DNA of 64,000 nt, taken from Gautieria morchelliformis. Taxonomy: Eukaryota > Basidiomycota > Agaricomycetes > Gomphales > Gomphaceae. The stretch spans positions 1-64,000 of the forward strand of contig WHVA01000182.1 of assembly GCA_015179125.1 (NCBI GenBank). Direction: 5' to 3'. The position numbers and the translations under genes were made by a program. The notes beneath the pieces are model-generated. The model had not been told where the DNA came from, ran no database searches, and saw only the letters and a program-made list of their open reading frames with translations. Below, one piece after another: positions 30,325-40,949 of the stretch (the stretch's first letter is position 1; each line of letters opens with the position of its first letter).

Positions 30325-33178
30325 TCTGTATGTTAGACCCAGTGTATCAGGTGGCCATACTTATGATCTTTGTTCAGGGAAAAGAACAGCGAAAAATCTA
30401 TGGTCTGATGTCGACACCACTGTCACACAATACCAGTGAACCTTCAACACACTCAGGTTGGCGTTACAGGAACATGCCGTCATTCATACCGAAATCAAAG
30501 TACTACGTGTTCTGGATACCGTCGGCGACCTCTGTGAGTTTTCTGACTTTGGGCCTTTTCCGAGGCTAATACATCTTGCAACCAGCTGCAGCAGTTCTGC
30601 TGATTGCCATGCCCTACGCAGACGGTGCTAAGTTCAATCCTAAAAAGGGATGTCTTCGGGATACCCGGGAGACAGTTATTGTGGAGATCTGGGATTGGAT
30701 CAACCGGGATAGGGAGGACACGCCACGCATATTTTTCTTGACCGATGTTGCGGGTGTCGGAAAGTCTGCCATTGCCCACGAGGTCGCTAAACGACTTAGT
30801 AGCATCAAACGTCTCGGGTCGTCGTACTTTTTTGACCGCACTCTTCAGGTACAGCGATCCCCCGACAATCTGTTTAGCACGATTGCTCGTGATCTGGCTG
30901 ATCTGGATCCAGAACGAAAAGCATCGTTGCTGAAAGTCGTCGGGGAGCAGAAAGCACTTCGGACCACGCGCGTACCTTCTGAGCAATTCCAAAAGTTTAT
31001 TCGAGACCCCTCCAGTGACCTAACGGCCGTTGGACCGACCGTGATCGTCATTGATGCCTTGGATGAGAGCGGAGACCAGAAATCTCGCGGGGATCTCTTG
31101 TCTGTCCTTAGCGAGGAAGCAGCAAAACTGCCGTCTAATCTCCGCCTTCTTATCACCTCCCGTGCCGAAAAAGACATCCTGGGCGCCCTTCAAGGGAAGG
31201 AGCACGTGCGGTCCATGTCCCTAAATCAGATTGACCCGAACCCTGTCGATGACGTCGCCCGCTTTGTGAAACATGAACTAGGTAATATTACGGACCTCGA
31301 GTGCAAATGGCCGGACGAGCACTGGTGTCGATTATTAGCCGAGAAATCCGAAGGTCATTTTCAATGGGCGTCCATGGCTTGTTGATTTGTCCAAGGAGGT
31401 GGGAAGGGTGGTCGGGATCCTGTTGAACAACTGGATGAACTTTTAGACGAGAAGTTCCGTGGGATGGATAACCTGTATCTCGGTATTCTCAAGCAGATAT
31501 TCGAGGATGGCGATGGCTTGACAGACAAGGTCAAGGGTCGTTTTTGCTCGGTGATGGCCTGCATCCTGACTGCCAGAGAACCGCTCTCCATGTCTGCCCT
31601 GCAGGAACTGTGCAAGGGCGGCAACTCGGGTACCAAGGTTCAACTTATCGTTGGACCTATGGGTGCTCTGCTTAGCCTTCCTTCTCAAGAATATGGCACA
31701 ATCACTCTGCTGCACACGTCTTTTCGTGACTTCTTGACAGATCGCGACCGAAGTAAAGCATTCTACATCGATACATCTGATACATCTTCACACCATGGCA
31801 ACCTTGAACTCTCATGCTTGTGCGTGATGAAGGATGAACTTCGTTTCAACATTTGTCAGCTTGAAACATCGCATCTGCGTAACGACGACGTTGTCGACTT
31901 GGCGATACGGACCAAGAAGTATATATCCCCACAACTTTCTTACTCTTGCCGCTTTTGGGCGGACCATGTCCGTGACATCAAGTTTACACCGCATATAGGT
32001 GCAAAGGTCGAGGAGTTCTTCGAGACTAAGCTACTCGAATGGCTGGAAGTTTTTAGTCTGATCAAGCAGGTACCCGATGCTTCAGCAGCGCTCTTGTCAA
32101 TAATGGACTGGAGTCAGGTGAGTGCCCGAGTTGTTATGAGCTCCGACGTGAATCTAATGAACTTCAGGATGAGGACATTGCAGCATTGGCACCGGATACC
32201 CTCAATTTTGTACGTACGTTTGGCAGTGTCATATCCCAGAGTACCCCCCATCTCTATTTGTCGGCACTCCCGTTTGCACCTGAAATGTCGAAACTGTGCG
32301 AGACTTACCTCTCACGGTTTCCGCGACTACTACGGGTCCAGACTGGCAAAGCGACGACGTGGCCACCTATTCAAACCATTCTGGTAGGCCACACCAGCAC
32401 GGTCACGTCGGTGCTGTTCTCGCATGATGGCAAGCGCATCGTCTCCGGGTCTGGTGACACCACGATCCGTGTGTGGAATGCAGACACCGGGGAGGCCATT
32501 TCAGCACCATTCGAAGGCCACACCCACTGTGTCACGTCGGTGGGGTTCTCGCACAACGGCAAGCGCATCGTCTCTGGGTCTTATGACAAGACGATCCGTG
32601 TGTGGAATGCAGACACCGGGGAGGCCATTTCAGCACCATTCGAAGGCCACACCGACTGGGTCGCGTCGGTGGCGTTCTCGCACGACGGCAAGCGCATCGT
32701 CTCCGGGTCTGGTGACAAGACGATCCGTGTGTGGAATGCAGACACCGGGGAGGCCATTTCAGCACCATTCGAAGGCCACACCCACTTTGTCACATCGGTG
32801 GTGTTCTCGCATGATGGCAAGCGCATCGTCTCCGGGTCTGGTGACAACACGATCCGTGTGTGGAATGCAGACACCGGGGAGGCCATTTCAGCACCATTCG
32901 AAGGCCACACCCACTGTGTCACGTCGGTGGGGTTCTCGCATGACGGCAAGCGCATCGTCTCCGGGTCTTATGACAAGACGATCCGTGTGTGGAATGCAGA
33001 CACCGGGGAGGCCATTTCAGCACCATTCGAAGGCCACACCGACTGGGTCGCGTCGGTGGCGTTCTCGCACGACGGCAAGCGCATCGTCTCCGGGTCTGGT
33101 GACAAGACGATCCGTGTGTGGTATGCAGACACAAGGGAGCTCATTGCAGCACCATTTGCAGGTCAGGGTAGTCAGTAG
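30325..33178 (+). pseudogene. C2-NACHT-WD40 (NLR-like) gene, third piece: NACHT NTPase and WD40 repeats
   Basis: An intron donor GTATGT at 30328 opens a 50-nt intron. The exon 30378-30533 encodes RTAKNLWSDVDTTVTQYQ and LQEHAVIHTEIKVLRVLDTV. The next intron is 30534-30585. The long exon from 30586 carries MPYADGAKFNPKKGCL, the Walker A motif VAGVGKSAIAH, Walker B VIVIDALDESGD and sensor LRLLITSRAEKD, then the winged-helix part (LHTSFRDFL, LRFNICQLETSHLRN, SYSCRFWADHV). After intron 32117-32167 come TPHLYLSALPFAP and six WD40 repeats (32387-33160). Two in-frame TGA codons are present, at 30437-30439 and 31383-31385, and the repeat domain ends abruptly at 33178. The gene is therefore dead even without the insertions. 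The first exon of this piece continues the one cut at 22798. Confidence 0.88.
32387..33160 (+). repeat. Six WD40 repeats with exact 129-bp period
   Basis: Starts fall at 32387, 32516, 32645, 32774, 32903 and 33032, each exactly 129 bp apart. Each repeat has the form GHTxxVxSVxFSHDGKRIVS and then IRVWNADTGEAISAPFE. DNA identity between repeats is very high except at a few codons: the residues after GHT and around SVxF (STVTSVL, HCVTSVG, DWVASVA, HFVTSVV). Repeats 2-3 and 5-6 are nearly the same pair, suggesting copying in three-repeat blocks. Highly similar WD40 repeats with a few variable sites are known from the Podospora het-e/het-d/het-r family, where they recognise allelic partners. The last repeat is divergent (WYADTRELIAAPFA). 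Confidence 0.95.
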
Positions 33179-33261
33179 CTGTTGTTTTTATTTGTTCGAA
33201 CATGGCGACATCTTCTAATATCATTTGTACAGCTACAGGGCCTTGGTTTCGACATGACTCA

Positions 33262-34760
33262 CGTTGTTTTTTGTGTAGGCGCGGATGAAGTAGCTGCACT
33301 CTAACGTCTGCTGCTCCAAGGCTAAGATGATTGGCTTCTGTGATTCAATTTTCCTCAACGGCTCTGCCAGATGGACGAAGGCATATGTCTCTCCAATAAT
33401 TTTCGCCAGACCATGGATGCTATCGTCCCGGTCCATTTGAGCAATGATCGTCTAAATAGAGCCAACCCCAGATGTCAGCAATGTCTATCCGGTTAATGTA
33501 TGTCATAGATGTACCGTGTGAGCAAGAGACAGGATGGACCATGCCATTTTCGCATATGGATGGACCTAGAATCAAAGCACACCGTGTCAATGAGATGACC
33601 TGTCATACCCCCGGCGTTTGAACTATACCTCTGAGGCCTTATCCACAATCTCGGTAAACAGCCTGATATTGTTCAGGAGGGGGTCCCAAGCCGCCACTAT
33701 TGGATCGATAGTATTGGTGGTCGAAGTGACCCGGTTGACTATATTCCGCACACAAGGGATGAGAGACGGCGTCGGGTTCATATTATCGACCACTCTCGTT
33801 CCGCTGACGGCTTCGTTCAACTGGGCCTCCCGCGCCTCGTCGGACGTCGCGAAAGACGTCAGGGTGAACTCTACGACAGTAAGAACTTCACGCATGTTCC
33901 CTGCGTCGTCGTATTTACGCAGTGTGCGAGCAACGGCTGCTGTGTTCGATGATTACACGTGCATTCCGTCCATGAGCGAAAGGGACAGACCTGCAGTTGC
34001 TCCTTCTGCAAGCAGCGAATCAATGCTTTCCCTCACACCGCCTATGTAGTAATCGCGTGTAAAGATACGGTGACCGTAGGCATCGATTCCTAATACGGAA
34101 CCCGCATTCAAATCGTTGCTGGCATGGATTTAAGATCTACGTGAAGATAACACTGGAATTAAACGCACAAATAGAACGACTCATCCCACGACGCAGTACT
34201 GCCGCTCGCAGGTAACGCAGTCTTCTTCACATCCTTATCGACAAAGAGTTTTACGTAGTAGTTACTAGGACATATGCAGAGCAGTTCGACAGTGGGAAGG
34301 TGCTCGCATTTCAGGCCTGTTGTCGATGGGCAAGAGTCAGTATGCAATAGGCAGCGCAAACGAAAGAGTCTTTCCAGAAACTTTGATTCCTGAAGGAAGA
34401 CTTCGGGGTGAAGTGAACAATTGGCCCACTAGAGAAGCGATCGTGGACTTACGGTGCTCTCACAGTGCCCAGAACGGTGTCCTCAGCGTTGTTAATCGTG
34501 CGCAGTGTTCGAGGTGGGTGGTAGATGGAAAAAGACGACGAGAGGCGTCCCACGGCACTGCGTACTGCGGACCTGTCATCGAATGATCGAAGACATCGAA
34601 GGAGCTCCCACGTGTGCCCGGCGTCAATACGAAGCGCCCGTCAATGTGGCTCCGTAAGTATTCGGCCGTCTTGAGAGCGTGCGAGCTACTGGGAGAAGGT
34701 CTGTGGACCTGGGAGAAATACCCAGCTACGGGGGAAACGGCCATGGCCATTGTAGGTCCT
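33262..34760 (-). pseudogene. 5' half of a second C2-NACHT-WD40 gene (C2 plus helical region only)
   Basis: The minus strand carries a paralogue of 21547-22798 with the same exon plan, and all readable exons are open. They include CEHLPTVELLCICPSNYYVK, LFVDKDVKKTALPA and TASWDESFYLC. Further blocks are YYIGGVRESIDSLLAEGA, VVEFTLTSF, WDPLLNNIRLFTEIVDKAS, then MDRDDSIHGLAKIIGETYAF, IESQKPIILALEQQT and ECSYFIRAYTKNN. The sequence ends after that exon with GTGAGT at 33262; no NACHT or WD40 part follows. It abuts the tail of the first gene, so the two copies face each other. A further upstream frame (34460-34750) with LKTAEYLRSHIDGRFVLTPG matches the pieces on either side of the KDZ element. It is either a truncated relic or a stand-alone C2 protein lacking the NTPase. 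Confidence 0.8.
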
Positions 34761-34819
34761 TATGGCCTCTATTAGCTAATGCTCCCAAACATAGCGTCCA
34801 TTCCTTGACGGAATTTAAG

Positions 34820-35693
34820 GCCCACCCAACCGATTTCCTTTTCGAGAGACACCCAAAAATAGCAATTAGCGCCTGGATACTTCGGCGATTCCCCTTTAGG
34901 GCTTCGACGAGATATTGTCTCTGAGTCCTTCGGCATTGTCCACAACAATACAGACAACTGTGTCTTACTTAATCCCAGCCGCGCTCACTACAAATGTGCA
35001 CGAAAGGTCAACCTATGGAACTCTAAAGGGCGTCAAACATTTTGAAGACCGTGGAACCACAAAGCTCGCGGCTTTCATCTTATGAAAAATGTTTCCAGGA
35101 AAGCACGTGCTAGAGAAATGCCATTCTTTGCCTCCTTCCCCCAATTCTTAATGTGACTCAGTGGTCTGAGCGTTAGTTATGCTGTTTGTGGGCGTTGGTT
35201 GGTTCTCGCGATAGTCTTTTGCTTCGCAGATTTTCATTAATAAAATTTGCTGCTGCTTAATTCACTTTTGCTTATATCATGGAGCGGTTAAATTCACGAA
35301 GCACTCATACTATTTGGAATGCACGAACGAGGCTTTAGCGCGCCGACCTGAACCGACCCGGTTCGGGGGACCCCCCGAGCGCAGCGAGGGAGGGGAGGGT
35401 CGGTGAATGGTCGGTCCTCTTCGTGCGCCTGGCAGACGCGATAAAACCTCAACCCAAGTGAAAGTACCCTTTTTGTCTTATTTTTGTTATGTGTTATGTG
35501 TTATGTGTTATGTTTTATGTTTTATGTTTTATATTTCATGTTTTGATTCTTACCCCACGCCATGCCACCCCAACTCCTATGGAAGGACTTAGAGACAATA
35601 TCTCGTCGAAGCCCTAAAGGGGAATCGCCGAAGTATCCTGGCCCTAATTGCTATTTTTGGGCCTCGCTCGAAAAGGAAATCGGTTGGGTGGGC
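34820..35693. repeat. Inverted repeat with 109-bp arms that encode the same peptide
   Basis: Left arm 34820-34928 and right arm 35585-35693 are reverse complements at roughly 93-95% by eye. Read outward-in, both arms encode ETISRRSPKGESPKYPG, then NCYFW and SLEKEIGWVG. The 650-bp spacer has no gene; it contains a GC-rich palindromic patch near 35340-35400 and the short ATGTTTTATGTT repeats. The matching peptide in both arms suggests a duplicated exon, and the differences look mainly synonymous or conservative. No TIR-type ends or target duplication were recognised. Confidence 0.75.
35485..35545 (+). repeat. Simple repeat of 7-bp TGTTATG/TTTTATG units
   Basis: A run of TTATGTG and then TTATGTT heptamers between about 35485 and 35540. 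It has no coding value. Confidence 0.85.
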
Positions 35694-35699
35694 TGTACA

Positions 35700-38230
35700 T
35701 CCTCCTTGACGTCTCTAGAAAACATCTATAACTCGTGTTGTCTATTCTCAGAGCTGCTAGATGTTCCCCGTGACTAAATAGTACTTTATATCACACTTTT
35801 GCGACACAGACTGAAGATCGTTTGACGACTCCATGCTGACAACCTCCGCAACCGCCTTGGATGACTCCACTGTGACAACTTTCTCGACCTTCGTCTTCTG
35901 CACAGCGACGTTCGTCATCACACGTATGACGACTTTCTTACCCTTTTAGACGCGTGTTTTGTGCGCCGAAAACTTCGCATACGATTAGTATCCACGAAGA
36001 GAGTACGCCGCCTCTGGGTGTCTATGGAAAATCAGACCCGATATCGACATATTCTGGTAGTAGAGCGGCAACGTAGGGGCCCTCATGTGGTATGATGTTT
36101 TGTAGAATTCGGCTACGAACGCATCTTACTTGTCCGTGTCTGTCAGGTATGTTCGCTGCGATTTGTTTAGACCCTTGACTTTAGAACGTTTGCAAGACTT
36201 TACTTAAGCTGAAATGCGTCGTCTCTCAAGTGCTTTATTCATTCGGGTGGTCTCATCGGTAACCAGAATGTCAAAGCAAGTTCACGCTCGGAGGCACGAT
36301 TGCTTGCACCAAACACGTGTTACCTAGGCCGAGGCTCGAGTACTTCATTTCACTCCAAACTCTTCACCTTCGCAAGTTCTTAACGGCATATGGAGTACGG
36401 AACGAGCCAACAGTAGACAAGTTGGCTCAAATCTTAGTCTCCGACCCGGGGAACTTCTATAAACTAGCAGGCAGCTACAACAAGTACGTCAGAGCCCATA
36501 TTATTAGCGAGTCTGTGACCTGCTATCGACACCTGAGGGTTTTTAGACGAGCTCCGCAACATTGCTGTCAATTATCATGGTGTCACGAGTTCAACTAGAA
36601 ACCAGATGAAAAGGACTCCTTGCCTCATAGCTTCACGACGCATGGCGCGACCATCAACAGATAAACGCCACAAATGGTCAGATAATACTAGGACGAAGAA
36701 GACGAGGGCTCCAAGCATGTGTCGAACGCAGGCTGTTTACGCTCAACGCTAACCACGCCATGGCCGCATACCTCAGACTCATGCCGGGTGGGGTAGGATG
36801 AGTGTGGCTGAATTGGCTCAGGGTCGACTCATTGACTCCTTGACGTACTGAAGTGTCGAAGTGTCGTCCATCGTACTCACTGACCAGAGGTTTGTCCTCC
36901 TTCATCGTTAGTGCGCGGCATTGTCTTACCGTTCCATCGTCCCATGTCGTTCTCTCATCCTTCGATCTCATCCTTCGATCTCATCCTTCGATCTCATCCT
37001 TCGATCTCATCCTTCGATCTCATCCTTCGATCTCATCCTTCCCTCTCATTCTCAATCTATCGTCCTCGCATCTCATCGTCCCAACCCCGTCATTCTCCCT
37101 TGTCTCAGAGTCCATGCGGGTACGAGCATGGGCGCTCGTCCATCCGAACCGTCCCACTCCTCATTGCTTCATGTTGTCCTCTCAGCGTGTCGTTTCATTC
37201 TCTCGCCCTCGCCTGCATCACATCCTCCAGCTCCAGCGACACCCATCGGCACGATTTAGCTCCCCTCAACCACAAGGCCCCACACAAACATAGTGACATA
37301 AAGACAGGCGTGCGTGAAGCAGCCATTGATACCGTCGAGCTAGATAGATGGAATGGTTGGAGAGTGTGGGCGAGACCTTGTACCGTGCCGTCGTCGACAC
37401 CTGCGAAGTTGCCAGGGAAGGACGCACTGTAGAATGCCATACTACGGCAGGCCCGACCCGATGGACAGAACGCGAGATGGCTTTGGGACGCGAATATGCG
37501 AAGGGAGGACGCCCCGCCTGAAGCAACGCGGGACCCAAACCACACCACGACACACCCGACGCATGGCGTCTGAGTCGGAGGGTCTGATGGCCTTGCGTTC
37601 TACCGGTAATCTTATGGCGAAGGAGTGGGTGAAGGCGAGAGTAGTGCGTATGTGGAGAGGGCGTGATGGATCGTGAGGCAGAACGTGGAGGGGCATGGAG
37701 AGAGACGGAAAAGGAACGAGAACGAGGGAACAACAGCAAACGTGGAGCGCCAAGAGGCAGACGGTACCAGCTCAGGGTGAACAAACTCGCACACGCACAC
37801 CGCCAGGGGCCCGAAAGTGGGAAGAGGGAACAACGGTGGAAGGGGGACGAAGAGTCGCAGGACAGGTATACTCTAGGGTCGGAGGGTGGATAGAAAGACT
37901 CTAGCAATATACGGCTGTTGAGAATCGCCAGTTACCCACGGGAGGCACGATGGCCGCAGCATGACCCCGATCAGCCACGCGCCACGCGATCATGATCATG
38001 CCAGGCGGACGCAATTACGCCACGTGATCGCGATCACGCGCCGATCATCAATCATGCCACGCGATCCCGATCACGCCATGCTCATCAATCGCTGCCCTGA
38101 TCGGCGTGTCGAATCGGAAGCTTTCGGGATATCGGCTACTCAAGCTCGGTGATAAGAAACAAGCATCGGGAGTACCAGCTTGGTCCCTTGTTGGAGAATC
38201 CATCACCTTGTACCTCGCCCATATCAGGCC
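35700..38230. other. Region with no supported gene
   Basis: Open frames here are short or GC/CT-rich and without domains. A + strand frame at 36317-36598 (FLTAYGVRNEPTVDKLAQIL) looks protein-like in composition but has no partner or recognisable family. At 37960-38100 the motif CACGCGATC and its reverse complement recur many times with GATCA cores; no gene or element is evident. Confidence 0.5.
36955..37045 (+). repeat. 13-bp minisatellite, seven copies
   Basis: TCATCCTTCGATC is repeated six times without change from 36955 to 37032, followed by one degenerate copy to 37045. Confidence 0.95.
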
Positions 38231-38235
38231 TGCCA

Positions 38236-38340
38236 TCATGTCTCTAGGTCCCACACCGGTGACCCGATCGTCTCGTCATCGGATCCCGAGACGATGCGCT
38301 TGCCGTCTGGAGAGAACGCTACCGAGTAGACACCTGATAG
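38236..38340 (-). pseudogene. WD40 repeat relic
   Basis: The minus strand encodes SGVYSVAFSPDGKRIVSGS, then DDETI and VWDLET, the conserved core of one WD40 repeat of the fungal NACHT-WD40 type. No neighbouring repeat, NACHT domain or exon is seen, so it is an isolated scrap. It differs from the repeats at 32387-33160 (SPDG instead of SHDG), so it derives from another gene copy. Confidence 0.7.
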
Positions 38341-38344
38341 AACC

Positions 38345-39670
38345 TAAACGTCTCCGCGCTCATGGACAAAAAAGGGTTGCGCCGTACAGAAAGTGATGAC
38401 CGGAGCTATAACTGGCACACGGAAGTACGGAAGTTGCAGAAAAGGCAATCAACAAGATCGGGAGGAAGAAGCGCAAGAAGTAGCCAGGAACCCGAAGCCA
38501 GGATGCCGAAGCCGAAGGAATGTATTAGCGCTCGCGACACGTGCAACGCACTCATCTCTCAAGCGCCGGATGGGTAGTACACATCTCACCAGGACGGCTT
38601 ACCTTGGGGACCTGGACCGTGGGTATCTAGCAGTGAGACATTTAGCAAAAATCTTCGGTGAGTCAACTTACGTAACTTCATCGGTCTACATGTGTTGATC
38701 CTGACACCGGGGGGCGTCCGATCGTACGGTTTAGCTTGGGCAGCTGGGACGCAATGGCTGTGTTACGCACGGAGGCTTGTTCTATTTCCTCGCATCTATC
38801 AATGATCTTCGCGTTCCTGACTCATGAATGCCAGACAAATGTCCGGACTGGGCCATTATGGTATGTCCTTTTCACCAGACGTATTCGCGCTGGCGCTAGC
38901 AATAGCTTCCTTTTCGTTGACATAGTAGCGCGGATGGTCAATATACTATATCAGAAAACACCTATAATGTTAAAATATCTGATAAAAATTATATTTGTTG
39001 GTATACAGAAAGATTCAAAGCCAACTGTGAACGCGAAGAGCCTCGGACAGGTGCCGACGCGGCCGAGGATGCGGCCTGTCTAACGCTTGAGCAGTCAGTT
39101 CTGTATTTTCGGTTATGTTCGGTTCACTCCTATTCGCAGTTCTAGAGAGCATCTACGGCCTTGACAGGTATGCACATGCAGCCTGTCGTGCCGACACAGG
39201 ACCGCTGGACCAGGTCAGTCGATGTGCGTCATATTAAATTCCTGAGTGTTTTGGTTTGCGCTCACTGCACAAATCCGGACTTAGTAGATATTGAAGAGGA
39301 AGTTTTTCATTTAGATCCTTCAGGCTTGTGGGTATCATAACTACTGCGCTGAATTCATGGTCGAATCTTACAAACCCTGCGTCTTGCGGCCGGAACAATC
39401 CATGTGCTCAGTGCATTCCCGACCATCCAGCGTAATATCTTTGGCGTATTTCCCACCTACCACCGTCCCAATGTGTGACCCTGGCCTCCCATTCCTCAGG
39501 AACGACTAAGATAAACAAAAGCAAGAACGAGCTCCGCATATGGAATTCGTGCCAACAGGCGCGATAGGGTCTGCACTACGAGTGGCCTCATTGTGCACTG
39601 AATACTTGGCACCAGATGCGTCCCTTACGCGTTTCATGATGAGCGCTGGCGACACATCAGAATGAGGCTA
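38345..39670. other. Region with no supported gene
   Basis: No recognisable coding, RNA or element signature. The part 38935-39000 is AT-rich. Frames such as 38736-39083 have no family features. Confidence 0.5.
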
Positions 39671-39677
39671 TGAGTGC

Positions 39678-40010
39678 GCATTGTTATTGGATTCTAGAGG
39701 GGTATTTCCTAGGGGCATACATCATCATCAATGGATTATCCTCCTAGGGGCACACAGCATCATCATTGACATCATTAGTGATGTATGCACTCCTAATCCA
39801 ATGTTCCATAGGGTTTACCCCTGTTCACCACTGTATAAGTAGCTAGGACTTTAGCTACAACAAATCATTGGTTTTAGCCCATTCACTCACATTGTTGAGT
39901 CCAGTTGAGTGAGTTAACAGTGTTCTCACTATCAGTCTCAAGTTCTTTTCCCTACATCTCCTGCGCTGGAGTTAATGCGCAGACTCCTCCCAGTCCTTCC
40001 CATTTTGGCA
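39678..40010 (+). mobile_element. LTR-like stretch, possible solo LTR (fossil)
   Basis: The sequence has LTR-like composition: a TATA-type box (GTATAAGTAG at about 39831), an AT-rich body, ACTCACATTGTTGAGT-like short inverted strings and a C/T-rich tail near 39950. The first 120 bp form an imperfect inverted repeat between ATTGGATT and AATCCAAT. Exact ends and a target duplication were not found, so this is only a suspicion. Confidence 0.3.
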
Positions 40011-40038
40011 AGGCAATGAAATAACGAAATAACATGCA

Positions 40039-40752
40039 TCAGGTAAAAGGCAAGGAGAAACACACCTCGGTGCTAGCATCGACAACAACAGGCGTCCCTT
40101 CTAGATAGCGGCCCACTGTGCTTGAATGGGTGCCTGTGAGGACGAATTTAGAATACAAATGACCGAGCTGCTGGTCAACGTACGAAACAGGCCCTTCTTC
40201 GCCTCTGGTACACCATCCCAGCACCAGTTACAAATTTCGATAGCTAGGTCTAGGGTATATTGGTTGTGAGATTTGCTTCAGCTGCCTCCACGGCAAGGAA
40301 CGTACATTGGGATCTTTACGCGCACAAAAGCGTACTGTATCCTGGAACAAATTCAAAGTCTACAACAGATTGGTTATATGGTGACAATGCACCTCCCATC
40401 CGAAAAGTCTTCTTCAAGTCCTTCCAGGCCACCGGAACCTTGGCTTTGAACCTTATGCATGCTATTAGTGACTCTCCAAAGCCATCCGAGAGGACGTACT
40501 TTTTGGTCATTTGAACCCTTGTCGTAGGTTAAAAACATCCCATCTCTATCAGTCCCATCCAGAACAGATTGGTATTTGCAATTTCTTTCGAAGATAAATT
40601 GACTTGCAGCGGCGACATGATGGTGTTGGCAAAGAAGTTCCGTAGTTTGCACGGTCGTGGTGACATATAATTGGTCGCGCATTGAAAATTGTGAGTCCGA
40701 CGAATTGACTGGCAAGCATGTCCAGCAGAGTCTTCTCCAACTCCCGATTCAT
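40039..40752 (-). pseudogene. Possible decayed or multi-exon gene, product not recognised
   Basis: The minus strand opposite FunK1 has a chain of open segments: MNRELEKTLLDMLASQFVG from 40752, then YVTTTVQTTELLCQHHHVAA and LDGTDRDGMFLTYDKGS in another frame. A third frame gives KTFRMGGALSPYNQSVVDFE, and finally GHLYSKFVLTGTHSSTVGRY and GTPVVVDAS. A GTACGT...CTAATAG interval could be an intron between the second and third. The composition is protein-like, but I do not know the family, and no single spliced model joins all segments. It may be a broken host gene divergent from FunK1. Confidence 0.3.
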
Positions 40753-40949
40753 ATGCCTTGTGTTTCAGTTCTGTTGTAGGAATACTGGGTAAGTATTTCT
40801 TAACCTCTAATTTGTCTTCAATGTCGAATATCTATTGATCGAGGGCGATGCATTGAATGAACCTTTAGGTCTATCCAGTCTGATTGCATGTGAACCTCGT
40901 CATCTCTGGCATATACTTCTTGATAAGTGCATTCGCTTGTCTAAACGTC

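Noticed and set aside
35340-35400. tRNA or other RNA gene suggested by a GC-rich fold with a GGTTCGGGGGACC string
   Set aside because: No complete tRNA arms or terminator could be laid out; it is only a short palindromic GC patch.
40039-40752. A glutaminase-type (GtaA-like) gene
   Set aside because: A faint resemblance in one segment (YVTTTVQTT...) is not supported by neighbouring segments in order, so the region is left unassigned.
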